Positions 53,292 through 63,201 are shown, counted from the stretch's first letter. The stretch: 64,000 nt of DNA from Flagellimonas spongiicola (GCF_023502425.1 NZ_JAMFMA010000001.1:434001-498000), one strand, 5' to 3'. Notes: generated by a model from the sequence alone, not told the origin. Translations and numbers: made by a program.

Positions 53292-54095
53292 TTAGTTTCC
53301 GCGTTGCCGCTTCGCTTCAAATATAAGTATTGCCGCCGAGACCGATACATTCATCGAGTCAATTTCCCCTTCCATGGGAATGATAATGTTCTGGTGGGAT
53401 TGTTCCAGCCAAGTAGGTGTCAAACCTATGGATTCCGTGCCTACAACTATGGCTGTGGCTTCTTTATAATCACAGCTGGTATATGTTTTGGAAGCTGTTA
53501 ATGCTGCACAGTACATCTTAATGTTATGCTTTTGCAGAAATTCAATGATTTCTGTAGTGGTCCCCATTCCAATTTGATTGGTGAACACGCATCCTACACT
53601 GGAGCGTATAATGTTTGGATTGTAAAGGTCAGTACGTGGATTCGCAATTAATACCGCATCAAGGGCTGCTGCATCCGCAGTACGCAATAAAGCACCGATG
53701 TTCCCTGGTTTTTCAGGTGCTTCCGCAATCAGTATCAATGGATTTGGGTTGTTGAATGCAATCTGGTCCAAATGATGTTCCTTTGCTTTTACCAAGGCCA
53801 TAACGCCTTCCGTAGAACCTCTATAGGCAAGCTTTTCATAAACAGTTTTGGGAACTTCCGCTAGCTGTATATGCCCCTGATTTAGGTAATCTTGAATTGG
53901 GAAATCCGAAAGCAACTCGGGACAATAAAGAAGGGTGTCCAAAATGTAATCGCCCTTCTGCGCTAATTCAAGCTCCCGCTTTCCCTCCAAAACAAAGAGT
54001 CCAGTTTTCCTTCGTTCCCTTGATTTATCCTTTAGCAGCAGTACTTTTTTGATCAACGAATTCTGCGCACTTATGATTTTCTTAACAGTAGCCAC
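53292..54095 (-). CDS. TrmH/SpoU family RNA 2'-O-methyltransferase
   Basis: 267 aa starting at GTG. The N-terminal substrate-binding part has GLFVLEGKRELELAQ. The SPOUT motifs are in order: PEKPGNIGALLRTADAAA (about 131-148), VVGTESIGLTP, and IPMEGEIDSMNVSVSAAILIFE at the end. It methylates a ribose in rRNA or tRNA from SAM through a trefoil-knot fold; the target base is not known. Confidence 0.92.
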   Translation of the reverse strand: MATVKKIISAQNSLIKKVLLLKDKSRERRKTGLFVLEGKRELELAQKGDYILDTLLYCPELLSDFPIQDYLNQGHIQLAEVPKTVYEKLAYRGSTEGVMALVKAKEHHLDQIAFNNPNPLILIAEAPEKPGNIGALLRTADAAALDAVLIANPRTDLYNPNIIRSSVGCVFTNQIGMGTTTEIIEFLQKHNIKMYCAALTASKTYTSCDYKEATAIVVGTESIGLTPTWLEQSHQNIIIPMEGEIDSMNVSVSAAILIFEAKRQRGN

Positions 54096-54161
54096 GGCGT
54101 AAAAATACGTATTCTTGTAATCCTGTCACCCAAAATCCGACAGAGCTTGAAATTGACTAAA

Positions 54162-54965
54162 ATGAAACACTTATCAACCCTATTTTTGGCTATTGCCATT
54201 GTATCCTGTCAACCCAAAGCGGAGAAAAAACAGGACATTGAAACTACTGTTAAAATTGAAACCAAGGCTAAAAAGGATTATCCTGAAGCACTCAACTTAG
54301 TATTTGAGGCCCATGGTGGTTTGGATGCTTGGAAACAACAACAAACCTTGGTTTATGAACTTCCAAAAAAGGATTTTACGGAAACTCACACTACTGATTT
54401 ACATTCACGTAAAGACCGCATTGATGCTCCAGATTTTTCTATGGGCACAGATGGAGAAGGCGTTTGGTTATTGGACACTGATGAAAAATACCAAGGCGAT
54501 GCCGGTTTCTATCACAATTTGATGTTTTATTTCTATGCCATGCCTTTTGTATTGGCCGATGATGGTATTTTGTATCATACCACTGAGGATTTGGTTTATG
54601 AAGGTAAAAGTTATCCCGGAGTTGGTATCTCGTACAAATCGGGCATTGGGACCTCTTCCAAGGATGAATACTTTATTCACTTTGATCCTGAAACACATCA
54701 GATGGCGTGGTTAGGATATACGGTTACTTATCGTACGGGTGAGATATCAGAAACAGTAAAATGGATTCGTTACGACAATTGGCAGCGCATAAACGATTTG
54801 ACATTGCCAAAATCCATCACATGGCATAATTTTGAAGGTTCGACCATATTGGAAGCTAGAAGCACTGTGGAATTTGAAAACGTAGCTTTAAAGGATTCTC
54901 GAATGGCGGATGATTTTTATTCCAAACCGGAATTGGCAGAATTTGTTGAGGTAAAAACAAACTAG
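54162..54965 (+). CDS. DUF6503 lipoprotein
   Basis: 267 aa from the ATG at 54162; a TTG five codons upstream is open but is less likely. Lipoprotein signal ends AIVSC (Cys16). The mature part begins with LVFEAHGGLDAWKQQQTL and later has WLGYTVTYRTGEISETVKWIRY, typical of DUF6503, a beta-rich family resembling LolA-type lipid carriers. Function unknown. A bidirectional terminator follows the stop. Confidence 0.85.
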   Translation: MKHLSTLFLAIAIVSCQPKAEKKQDIETTVKIETKAKKDYPEALNLVFEAHGGLDAWKQQQTLVYELPKKDFTETHTTDLHSRKDRIDAPDFSMGTDGEGVWLLDTDEKYQGDAGFYHNLMFYFYAMPFVLADDGILYHTTEDLVYEGKSYPGVGISYKSGIGTSSKDEYFIHFDPETHQMAWLGYTVTYRTGEISETVKWIRYDNWQRINDLTLPKSITWHNFEGSTILEARSTVEFENVALKDSRMADDFYSKPELAEFVEVKTN

Positions 54966-54970
54966 AAGTA

Positions 54971-54999
54971 AAAAAGGCGTTCATTGAACGCCTTTTTTT
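54971..54999. terminator. Bidirectional rho-independent terminator
   Basis: AAAAA, GGCGTTC, ATT, GAACGCC, TTTTTTT: a 7-base perfect stem with a 3-base loop and T-runs in both directions. It serves the DUF6503 gene on the plus strand and the amidohydrolase gene on the minus strand, which converge here. Confidence 0.92.
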
Positions 55000-55003
55000 A
55001 GTC

Positions 55004-56296
55004 TTATTTTCCTTGATATTTGCCCATATATCGCTTCCATAATTCGGTTTGATGGGTTTCCAACGAGATGTCCCTACCATCAATAAATGCCTTGGACAAT
55101 TGATTGGTTCGCATGTCGAGTGCATCTCCTGCTGAAATAAAAAGCGTTGCACTCTTACCAACTTCCAAGGTTCCATAATCGCTATCTATACCTAGAATCT
55201 TAGCATTGTTTCCTGTTAATAGCTGAACAGCAACTTCATTATCGAGACCTTGACCTACCGCTTGCCCTGCATAAAAGGGTAGGTTTCGAGTTTGGAAATT
55301 GGAAGCATCAGCATTTTGCAATCCAACTACTAAACCGGCATCTACAAGCAATTTTGGCAATTTGTAATTGAAGTTGTAATCATCATCATCAAATCGAGGT
55401 AGACTGTGCGTGAAATTTACTAAAACAGGAATATTGTGTGCTTTAAGTTGGTCAGCAACCAAATGGGCATGATATCCTCCTACGAGTACCAAGGATTTTA
55501 TACCCTTATTGGTCAAGGACGTAATGGCATCCAATATTTCCTTTTCGCCATTAGCATACACATAAAGTTTTTTGCTGCCATCAAAAACACCTTCCATGGC
55601 TTCAAAGGGTAAATTTCGGTCGGTTGATGGACCTGCACCGTATACTTTGGCATTCTCCACGAATGACATCAGTTCCTCGATCTGTTGGTCATAATTTTTG
55701 TTTGGAATAAAACCTCTAGGCTCGCCCATCCACCATCTTCCGGTTCTAAATGTTGCGGGCCAATTTAAATGTATGCCGTCATCAGCTTTTATGGTTGCAT
55801 CTTCCCAGTTCCAAGCATCAAATTGAACAATGGATGACGTGCCGGAAATCCTGCCACCTTGTGGTGTGATTTGTCCCAAGAGCACTCCGTTAGGACGCAT
55901 ACTTTCTACTACTTTGGATTCTGCGTTATAGGCAATGATACTTCGAACATGGGGAATCAATTCCCCAATTTCATCCTGGTCATTACTTGCCCTAACAGCA
56001 TTTACTTCTACCAAACCCAGTGATTTTCCAGGGGCAATAAAACCCGGATAGATATGCTTCCCGGATGCATCGATGATTTTTCCAATGCGGGCAATTCGCA
56101 TTTTGGCATCACCAACAAAAGTGATTTTTCCCTCGTCAAACATGATCAAGGAATTTTCGATGATTTCTCCATTGCCTAAATGGGCCACTGCACCTTCAAT
56201 GGTGATAGGACCAGTTTGAACCGGTGCTGGCGTTTGTTGTGCCCAACAGAATGCAGTTAACAGTCCCAGAATTAATGTGATTCTAATTTGTTTCAT
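55004..56296 (-). CDS. Amidohydrolase-fold protein lacking the metal-binding HxH
   Basis: 430 aa from the ATG at 56296; the open frame runs 29 codons further upstream into the neighbouring gene but gives no signal peptide. The signal ends FCWAQ (residue 20). The fold of imidazolonepropionase-like amidohydrolases is visible: the N-terminal beta part ITIEGAVAHLGNGEIIENS, IIDASGKHIYPGFIAPG and the C-terminal LGIDSDYGTLEVGKSATLFIS. In the position where active members have HxH after the PGxID strand, this one reads PGFIAPGKSLG, so the first metal site is lost. It is 10 bases after the larger amidohydrolase gene. Confidence 0.85.
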   Translation of the reverse strand: MKQIRITLILGLLTAFCWAQQTPAPVQTGPITIEGAVAHLGNGEIIENSLIMFDEGKITFVGDAKMRIARIGKIIDASGKHIYPGFIAPGKSLGLVEVNAVRASNDQDEIGELIPHVRSIIAYNAESKVVESMRPNGVLLGQITPQGGRISGTSSIVQFDAWNWEDATIKADDGIHLNWPATFRTGRWWMGEPRGFIPNKNYDQQIEELMSFVENAKVYGAGPSTDRNLPFEAMEGVFDGSKKLYVYANGEKEILDAITSLTNKGIKSLVLVGGYHAHLVADQLKAHNIPVLVNFTHSLPRFDDDDYNFNYKLPKLLVDAGLVVGLQNADASNFQTRNLPFYAGQAVGQGLDNEVAVQLLTGNNAKILGIDSDYGTLEVGKSATLFISAGDALDMRTNQLSKAFIDGRDISLETHQTELWKRYMGKYQGK

Positions 56297-56306
56297 GGTT
56301 TTTTGT

Positions 56307-59246
56307 TTAGAGGGTATCACAATGGAACCGCATTTTCTTGTTTTGTTTTGGTCCTTGGGTCTTGGCCCCGGCTTCTTTTTCATTCAGCATCATATTTATC
56401 AGCTGATTCCTTTCGTTACTTACGGCTTCTTGAAGTGCCTTATCTTTCTCAAGATCAAAGTAGATCGCACCTTCAATCATGGTCATTTCAGATTTTGCAT
56501 AGACCGATAATGGATGGTTGTTCCACAAGACCAAATCTGCATCTTTTCCTGCTTCAATGCTTCCTACACGGTCATCGATGTGGAGTAAAATGGCAGGATT
56601 AAGTGTTACGGTTTTCCAAGCTTCAATTTCCGACATGCCACCGTATTTTACGGTTTTTGCCGCTTCTTGATTAAGCCTACGTGACATCTCCGCATCGTCA
56701 CTGTTGATGGCAACCGTAACCCCTTGGCTATGCATGATGGCCGCATTGTATGGTATGGCATCATTGACTTCATACTTATAAGCCCACCAGTCGCTAAAAG
56801 TAGAACCACCAACGCCATGTTTGGCCATTTTATCAGCCACCTTGTAACCTTCTAGGATATGGGTGAAGGTGTTTACCCTGAAATTGAATTGTTCTGCGAC
56901 TTTCATCAACATATTGATTTCACTTTGAACATAGGAATGGCAACTAATAAAGCGTTCACCATTCAGGATTTCTGCCATAACCTCCAGTTCTTCATCATAG
57001 CGAACACTTTGCCCATTTTTCTTTTTGGCATCGTATTCCTTGGCACGTTGGAAATAATCCACAAAAACCTGTTCAACTCCCATTCTGGTTTGTGGAAAGC
57101 GTGAGTAACTTGGCCAGTTGGACTGTTTTACATTCTCCCCCAACGCAAACTTGATGAACTTAGGGGCGTTTTGAAAGACCAGCCCCTGTGCAGATTCTCC
57201 CCACTTTAATCTTAAAATGGCAGAACGACCGCCTATCGGATTGGCGGAACCATGGAGTAATTGTATTGTGGTTACTCCTCCGGCTAGATTGCGATAGATG
57301 TCCATATCCTTAGGGTCAATGGCATCTGTCATTTTAACCTCTGCTGAGGAATTATGCCCTGCCTCATTAATGGCAAGAGCGGCAATATGCGAATGCTCAT
57401 CGATGATGCCAGCGGTAAGATGTTTGCCGGTTGCATCTACTATTTTTGCGTTTCCTGAGCTTAAATCCTTACCTATTTTAGCAATCTTTCCGCTTTTGAC
57501 CAAAACATCGGTAGCTTCTAAGATGGATTCCCCGGTCCAAACTGTGGCATTTTTAAAAAGGATGTTTTCTTGTTTGGGCAGCGCATCATAGCCATATCCA
57601 ACATTTGGATAATTGAGGGTAACCTGATGTGGCACTACCATAGTGGTATTGGTGTTTGCTTTTACTTCAAAACCTTTTGTACGCTCAAGTTTAACCTGCG
57701 ATTCGCTCCCATCAACAGAAACCAACTTCCCTTGGATAGTATCTGGATTAGCTACTAATGCTATAAAACGATGTGATTTACCCTTTTCTTGGTTAATGGT
57801 AATATTTAGCCAATTGTCTTTATAGTTGATTTTAGAATCAATGGATTCATCCCCAGATTTGACTGAAATTTTTGGTTTATTGATATCTCCGGTAATAGAA
57901 ACTTCATAGCTTCCCGTATCTGTAGCCAAGGCGTAATCTCCTCTAACATCTTTAGTGCTCATGGAAGTAATGACATTCTTTTCGCCTTGTACCCAGTTTT
58001 CATAGAGTACCGTTGTTTTGTCAAAAACATCACCGGAGGTAATCAAGAAATTTGCATGACGACCTGTTTGCAATGATCCCACCAAATTCGATTTTCCTAA
58101 AATCTTTGCTGGGGTTGTGGTAAGCGCTTCTAAGGCTTTGGTTTTGGATAGGCCATATTGGATGGCCTTTGCCAATTTTGAACCAAACTCGGCAGGTGAC
58201 TCCAATGTATGTAGCGTAAAGGAAAATTCAACAGAATTGTCCTCCAGTGCCTTTGGGTTGGATGGTGCCAGATTCCAGTGTCTCATGTCCTGCAAGGAAA
58301 CATAATGCGCTTGGTACGGGTTAGAAACATCGTATGCCTTGGGGAAATTAAGGGGCACTATCAATTGTGCGTTGGTCCTGCGAATTTCATTTATGTATTG
58401 GTATTCATCACCGCCTGCCAAGATCGCATATTGTATTCCAAATTGATCCCCGATTTTATCAGCACGCTGAACATTTCCATTTCCACCGGCGGCAAAAATC
58501 TGTGTTAATCCTTTATTGGATATCATTGCTTCAAGGGACCTGTCCTTAGTTTCCACATTTCCGTTATTATACCAATTCATGTCGTGGTATAGTTGTCGCA
58601 TTAAAGCTGTTGCCCCCATAAGTGATGTTGGGTAGGATTGTCTTTTGGCGATGCTTTTTGAAAACGAAAAGTACTGCGCAGAACGATCTTCCAAAATTCG
58701 CTTTGATGCTGTACCCTCATCGTTAAGGGCAACTAGAAGCCCCGTACCTCTGGCAATACCATCTTGAATATGGGCATTAACCACTCCAAATCCAGCTTTT
58801 CTTAATTCTTTAGCCTTCTTAGCATCGTAGGTAAATCCCGCTATAGCATTGTTTTCCGGCATTATGTGGTCATTCCAGTAAAAGCCTTCTCTACTGGCTT
58901 CGTATTCCGCAGAACGACCTTGGCCACTAGCTCTCTCAGGTTTTTTAATGCCGAAATCGGAATACACATCAATAAAAGAGGGGTAAATGAACTTTCCTTT
59001 AAGGTCTTCCACCACCGCGTTTTGGGGAATGTTTACGGAGCTACCTACTGTAACTACTTTTCCATGTTGAATAAGCAGTGTTCCGTTTTGAATTACCTGC
59101 GTTGGTGTCACATAAATAGTGGCATTTGTGAATGCCGTGTAGTTGTTGTTCTTTGTTTTGACACCATCATTTTTCGGGAAATAATCTTGTGCCCACAAAG
59201 AGGCACCACCAAACAGTAGGGCGAGTGCCAGCAGCTTTACTTTCAT
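56307..59246 (-). CDS. Large exported double amidohydrolase protein
   Basis: 979 aa. Signal peptide ends SLWAQ (residue 20). Two amidohydrolase modules are fused. The first (about 35-430) has YPSFIDVYSDFG in place of an HxH strand and looks inactive. The second (about 560-950) has GIIDEHSHIA with the HxH near 617-621, FTHILEGYKVADKMA and AINSDDAEMSRRLNQEA, and is likely metal dependent. Substrate may be a peptide-like or cyclic amide. It is operonic with the downstream 430-aa degenerate module, and terminates at the hairpin at 54971. Confidence 0.88.
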   Translation of the reverse strand: MKVKLLALALLFGGASLWAQDYFPKNDGVKTKNNNYTAFTNATIYVTPTQVIQNGTLLIQHGKVVTVGSSVNIPQNAVVEDLKGKFIYPSFIDVYSDFGIKKPERASGQGRSAEYEASREGFYWNDHIMPENNAIAGFTYDAKKAKELRKAGFGVVNAHIQDGIARGTGLLVALNDEGTASKRILEDRSAQYFSFSKSIAKRQSYPTSLMGATALMRQLYHDMNWYNNGNVETKDRSLEAMISNKGLTQIFAAGGNGNVQRADKIGDQFGIQYAILAGGDEYQYINEIRRTNAQLIVPLNFPKAYDVSNPYQAHYVSLQDMRHWNLAPSNPKALEDNSVEFSFTLHTLESPAEFGSKLAKAIQYGLSKTKALEALTTTPAKILGKSNLVGSLQTGRHANFLITSGDVFDKTTVLYENWVQGEKNVITSMSTKDVRGDYALATDTGSYEVSITGDINKPKISVKSGDESIDSKINYKDNWLNITINQEKGKSHRFIALVANPDTIQGKLVSVDGSESQVKLERTKGFEVKANTNTTMVVPHQVTLNYPNVGYGYDALPKQENILFKNATVWTGESILEATDVLVKSGKIAKIGKDLSSGNAKIVDATGKHLTAGIIDEHSHIAALAINEAGHNSSAEVKMTDAIDPKDMDIYRNLAGGVTTIQLLHGSANPIGGRSAILRLKWGESAQGLVFQNAPKFIKFALGENVKQSNWPSYSRFPQTRMGVEQVFVDYFQRAKEYDAKKKNGQSVRYDEELEVMAEILNGERFISCHSYVQSEINMLMKVAEQFNFRVNTFTHILEGYKVADKMAKHGVGGSTFSDWWAYKYEVNDAIPYNAAIMHSQGVTVAINSDDAEMSRRLNQEAAKTVKYGGMSEIEAWKTVTLNPAILLHIDDRVGSIEAGKDADLVLWNNHPLSVYAKSEMTMIEGAIYFDLEKDKALQEAVSNERNQLINMMLNEKEAGAKTQGPKQNKKMRFHCDTL

Positions 59247-59309
59247 AAGTACTTTCTTGAATTAGTAGTTTAAAGGTAAAGGAAGGTGACTTAGTTTACA
59301 AGTGATTGG

Positions 59310-60377
59310 TTAAAACCCTGACTTTTTATGATAATTGATAAGTAATCCTACAACTGAATTGTAACTCATAATACCTTCCTCTTGATTGTTGGCTTTTAAA
59401 AAGGTATTGAAAATGGATTTAAAGACAGGTTCCAATGGGTTTTCATATTGAGCCCAAAAATCAGATACTTCCCGGAAATTTCGCTTAACACCTTCATTCA
59501 TAGCTGCTAGTTGTTCCTTGAATGCATCTTCATCCATTCTCGATAAGTCGGATAAACAATAGCCTAAGGCGTGTGAATAAGCTGCATATTTAAAATAAGG
59601 GTCTTCATTGGTCGCAGTAACCAAAAAGCCAATAAAATTTGTGGCGTCTTCTGCGGAATATCCAAGTTGATGGCCAATTTCATGTCCGCTTACGGTAGGC
59701 ATCCGATAGATGGGTGTAATTCCATTAACCTGAGCCTCATTGGTAAACGGATTTAAGTAACCACCGTACCCCATATAACTCAATGGGATGCTAAACACAG
59801 AGGACTTAATGCTCTCTCCTTTATATGCTAAAAATGGATATATATTTTGTAAGCTGGAATACCCTGTTTTTGTTTTACTGAAAACTTCTTTTCTGGAATA
59901 GGGGATGGTCACCGAATTAAGTGTATCTCCGGTAATTTCTTCTTGGTATTGATTTGATTCTTGAATAAGATAAGCCGTGAATTCGATCAAGTCCGTTTTG
60001 CTGTATTCCTGTTGGATCCCCAGCTTCCAGGTTATGGGTTGTCGATAGTAATTTAATCCCCATAATAAATGAAAGGAAAAATAGACAATGGAAAGCACCA
60101 CAATAACATCCTTCAGAAATCCAAATGGTTCATGCTTAATGTAATGCCATTTTCGATAAATATATCGAAGGGCCAGAATTATTGCTACTGCGTACAAAAT
60201 ATCCCCAAAAGAAAAAGGTATCCATCCAAATAGCCATCGTAGCGTACGAGAAATATAAGGGTAGAGTCCTTCGCTATAATACCTTTCAACTAGATCGGGA
60301 TAACTGCCAACCCACTTTACTAATAGTATCTGAAGTGGTAACAACGCAGCGATTATTGTCTTAACTCTTGGTCTCAT
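59310..60377 (-). CDS. DUF3810 membrane protein with HEIGH zinc motif
   Basis: 355 aa. About three N-terminal hydrophobic segments (near 7-20, 55-75 and 90-106) are followed by a soluble part with the zinc motif H232-E-I-G-H236 and GYSAEDATNFIGF, a pattern of gluzincin-like peptidases. The family is DUF3810, common in Bacteroidota and Firmicutes. The proteolytic role is inferred from the motif; the substrate is unknown. Its upstream gap holds the terminator of the gldI operon. Confidence 0.85.
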   Translation of the reverse strand: MRPRVKTIIAALLPLQILLVKWVGSYPDLVERYYSEGLYPYISRTLRWLFGWIPFSFGDILYAVAIILALRYIYRKWHYIKHEPFGFLKDVIVVLSIVYFSFHLLWGLNYYRQPITWKLGIQQEYSKTDLIEFTAYLIQESNQYQEEITGDTLNSVTIPYSRKEVFSKTKTGYSSLQNIYPFLAYKGESIKSSVFSIPLSYMGYGGYLNPFTNEAQVNGITPIYRMPTVSGHEIGHQLGYSAEDATNFIGFLVTATNEDPYFKYAAYSHALGYCLSDLSRMDEDAFKEQLAAMNEGVKRNFREVSDFWAQYENPLEPVFKSIFNTFLKANNQEEGIMSYNSVVGLLINYHKKSGF

Positions 60378-60464
60378 GATTTCCCTAAAAGGTGCTTCTA
60401 ATCTAAATTTAAAATTTTAGATAGTACAGCCGGATATTTGTTCTTAACAAAGCTTTAGCGAATT

Positions 60465-60494
60465 AAAAAAGGGAGCATTGTAGTGCTCCCTTTT
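60465..60494 (-). terminator. Rho-independent terminator of the nrnA-gldI operon
   Basis: On the minus strand GGGAGCA, a 6-base loop, TGCTCCC is followed by six T at 60470-60465. It lies 18 bases beyond the stop of the cyclophilin/FKBP gene and ends the operon before DUF3810. Confidence 0.85.
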
Positions 60495-60511
60495 AATAAA
60501 TTTTATAATGC

Positions 60512-61618
60512 CTATTGGATTCCTGTAATTTCCAAATCGAAAACCAAATCTGCGTTTGGTGGGATTGGTCCGCCGCCTTGTGGTCCATAACCTAAATGAG
60601 GAGGAATAAACACACGTATCTTATCACCAACACTCATGGTCTGTAACCCTTCTTTGAATCCTGGGATCAATCGCGCTTCAGGGCTGTATTCCATTGGCGT
60701 AGGGAAATAGCCGCCACCTTGTTTTCTTCTTAAATCGAATTTGTTGTACTTGGTTGCCACTTCTTCATAATTACTGTCAAACAGCGTTCCATCTGCCAAC
60801 CAACCGGCATACATTACCATCACGGTTTGTCCAACTTTTGGTTTTTCGCCTTCACCTTTTTTAAGGGATAGGATTTTCAATCCGGAGGGTAATTCTTCAG
60901 CTTCTTCTTTTTGCTGGGTCAATTCAGCGGCAAAATCCGTGATCATTTTGTTGAACGCAGCTACCGCAGCTTCTTCTTCCGCAAAATAATCTGTCATAAT
61001 TTGGACAGCATCAAAGTTTTTGGCTTCCTTTCCATTTCTTACGATTTCGACTTTGTTCATTACGACTTCCTCTACTGGATTGTTCGCAGGTGCAGAGACT
61101 TCTACATTGGCTATTGAATCCACCACTTCCAAACCTTTCACAACTTCGCCAAATACGGTATGTCTACCATTTAACCATGGTGTTTCTTTGTGGGTGATAA
61201 AGAATTGACTTCCATTGGTCTTAGGACCCGAATTGGCCATGGAAAGTATTCCTTTTTTGGAATGCGCAAGTGAATCGTGGAATTCATCTTTGAATTTATA
61301 ACCAGGATTTCCGCGCCCTGTACCTTGGGGATCACCACCTTGAATCATAAAATCCTTCATGACTCTATGGAAAATCAGACCGTCATAAAATTTCTTGTTT
61401 TTTAAACTGTCAGCTACAAAAGGACTGTTCCCTTCAGCCAAGGATACAAAATTCGCGACTGTAACTGGCGTTTTTTGATATTCCAGTTTTAATATAATAT
61501 CGCCCTTGTTCGTTTGGATATCTGCAAAAAGTCCATCGCCCAAATCGGTGTAATGGCTGGATTTGCATCCTAACAACGTCAAGGTGAACGCTGTGATCAA
61601 TATTAGAGATCGTTTCAT
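60512..61618 (-). CDS. Peptidyl-prolyl isomerase, cyclophilin-FKBP fusion lipoprotein
   Basis: 368 aa. Lipoprotein signal ends TLLGC (Cys18). An N-terminal cyclophilin domain (about 35-195) has FHRVMKDFMIQGGDP, NGSQFFIT and GRHTVFGEV. After a helical linker comes an FKBP domain (about 255-368) with LIPGFKEGLQTMSVGDK and IPPHLGYGPQGGG. Both domains seem to keep their active residues. It assists folding of exported proteins. It is 4 bases after gldI, itself an FKBP-type lipoprotein, and ends in a strong terminator. Confidence 0.93.
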   Translation of the reverse strand: MKRSLILITAFTLTLLGCKSSHYTDLGDGLFADIQTNKGDIILKLEYQKTPVTVANFVSLAEGNSPFVADSLKNKKFYDGLIFHRVMKDFMIQGGDPQGTGRGNPGYKFKDEFHDSLAHSKKGILSMANSGPKTNGSQFFITHKETPWLNGRHTVFGEVVKGLEVVDSIANVEVSAPANNPVEEVVMNKVEIVRNGKEAKNFDAVQIMTDYFAEEEAAVAAFNKMITDFAAELTQQKEEAEELPSGLKILSLKKGEGEKPKVGQTVMVMYAGWLADGTLFDSNYEEVATKYNKFDLRRKQGGGYFPTPMEYSPEARLIPGFKEGLQTMSVGDKIRVFIPPHLGYGPQGGGPIPPNADLVFDLEITGIQ

Positions 61619-61622
61619 GGTA

Positions 61623-62183
61623 TTATGGTTTTAGATTTAGACTATCTTGATTAATAATTATTGTGTGCAACTCCACGGTAGATTTAATAGGGGTTCTTGG
61701 GCTGATTCTATCCCCATCTCCGTGGTATCCATAAGCTTGAAGTGATGGAAATAGAAAAGTGGCTTTTTCGTTGATTTTAAGTAGTTTAACTGCGTTCTGA
61801 AGTCCACTGAATAACTGTTCTTTGTCTACAACATAAGAGGTTGGGCCAATTTCTTCAGCAGTATAAATCGTATCATTGTCCAAGGTGACCAAATTATAGG
61901 AAAACAGAATTTGGTCATCGGTTTGTGGCAAATAAATTGCCGTATCGTTTTTACTTTCGAAATAATACCAAAAACCACTTGGACTGTTCAGGTATTGATG
62001 TGCTGTATCTTTACCTATGATGTTTTGGATAATTTGTTCTTCTTGTGCCAAAAGTACTTTGTTTCGCTCAACAGATTCCTTAAAGAAACTTCCTGAACTG
62101 ACCTTAACAGGTTTTCGAGGTTCAGGTCCTGCACAGTTGATTAAAAATAGGACCAATGCCACAATTAGAATTGATTTTTTCAT
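61623..62183 (-). CDS. gldI: Gliding motility lipoprotein GldI (FKBP-type)
   Basis: 186 aa. Lipoprotein signal ends LFLINC (Cys17), followed by AGPEPRKPVK, a hallmark of GldI. The FKBP domain is late and partial (LFSGLQNAVKLLKINEKATFLFPSLQAYGYHGDG). GldI is needed for gliding in Flavobacterium johnsoniae, probably by folding type IX secretion or gliding proteins. It overlaps nrnA by 4 bases and precedes the cyclophilin/FKBP gene by 4 bases. Confidence 0.92.
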   Translation of the reverse strand: MKKSILIVALVLFLINCAGPEPRKPVKVSSGSFFKESVERNKVLLAQEEQIIQNIIGKDTAHQYLNSPSGFWYYFESKNDTAIYLPQTDDQILFSYNLVTLDNDTIYTAEEIGPTSYVVDKEQLFSGLQNAVKLLKINEKATFLFPSLQAYGYHGDGDRISPRTPIKSTVELHTIIINQDSLNLKP

Positions 62184-63196
62184 GAATTCAACTGAGTTTT
62201 ATAGGATTCCAATACGTCATTGAATTTTTTCAAGGTATCTTCCATGCTAAGTTCACTTCGACCTCCAGCTGCATTATCATGTCCACCTCCGTTAAAATGG
62301 GTTCGAGCAAATTGATTCACTGAAAACTCGCCAATGGAGCGGAAGGAAATTTTGATGATACCTTCTTCTTTGTTTTCAATAAAAATGACAGCGAATTTGA
62401 TGCCTTCCAAGGTCAAACCGTAATTCACGAATCCTTCGGTATCCCCTTTCTTAAAACCATGTTTATCCAACTCGGCTTGACTTAAAGTTATAAAGGCAGT
62501 GCAAAGTTCAGGTAGGATAACCATATTACTGAGGGCAACCCCAAGAAGGTGTAAACGGGAGGGTGAATTGGTGTCAAACACGTTTTGATGAATCTCCATG
62601 TTTTTCGCCCCTTTGTCTATCAAATCAGCTACCACACGATGGGTTCTGCTTGAAGTTGAGCGATATTTAAAGGAACCCGTATCGGTCATGATGCCTGTAT
62701 ATATGTTGGTGGCAATTTCCGCGGTAATAGCATTCAAACCATCCAAATATTCTATAAAATTATAGACCATTTCACAGGTGGAACTCATGCTTACATCAGA
62801 ATAGGTTACACGAGCATAGTCAGATGGCTGTTGATGATGGTCAATCATTATGAAATCAGCATTACTTGCTTCTAAATGTGATTCCAACTGACCTGTTCTT
62901 GAAAGATCGTTGAAATCCAGTGTGAATATCAAGGATGCCTCCTCCAGTAATTTTTTGGACTGACTGTTTTCGCGTTCAAAATTTAAAATAGAGGCACATC
63001 CGGGCATCCATTTCAAAAATTTAGGAAAATCGTTAGGTGCGATTACGTTCGCAATGTGCCCTTGTGAATCGAGATATGCCTGCAATGCCAAACAGGAGCC
63101 TATTGCATCTCCATCTGGATTTTTGTGGGGTATGATTACGATTTTTTGGGGCTGGGAAAGAATCGACTTAACCGTCGTGATATCCTCTAAATTCAT
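62180..63196 (-). CDS. DHH family phosphoesterase, NrnA-like
   Basis: 338 aa from the ATG at 63196; the open frame extends 30 codons upstream, but these lie over the divergent promoter. The DHH domain has HKNPDGDA (24-31) and MIDHHQ (DHH at 119-121), and the DHHA1 domain ends with GGGHDNAAGG. Such proteins degrade short oligoribonucleotides and pAp or cyclic dinucleotides. It is first of the nrnA-gldI-isomerase operon. Confidence 0.92.
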   Translation of the reverse strand: MNLEDITTVKSILSQPQKIVIIPHKNPDGDAIGSCLALQAYLDSQGHIANVIAPNDFPKFLKWMPGCASILNFERENSQSKKLLEEASLIFTLDFNDLSRTGQLESHLEASNADFIMIDHHQQPSDYARVTYSDVSMSSTCEMVYNFIEYLDGLNAITAEIATNIYTGIMTDTGSFKYRSTSSRTHRVVADLIDKGAKNMEIHQNVFDTNSPSRLHLLGVALSNMVILPELCTAFITLSQAELDKHGFKKGDTEGFVNYGLTLEGIKFAVIFIENKEEGIIKISFRSIGEFSVNQFARTHFNGGGHDNAAGGRSELSMEDTLKKFNDVLESYKTQLNS

Positions 63197-63201
63197 GCGC
63201 C

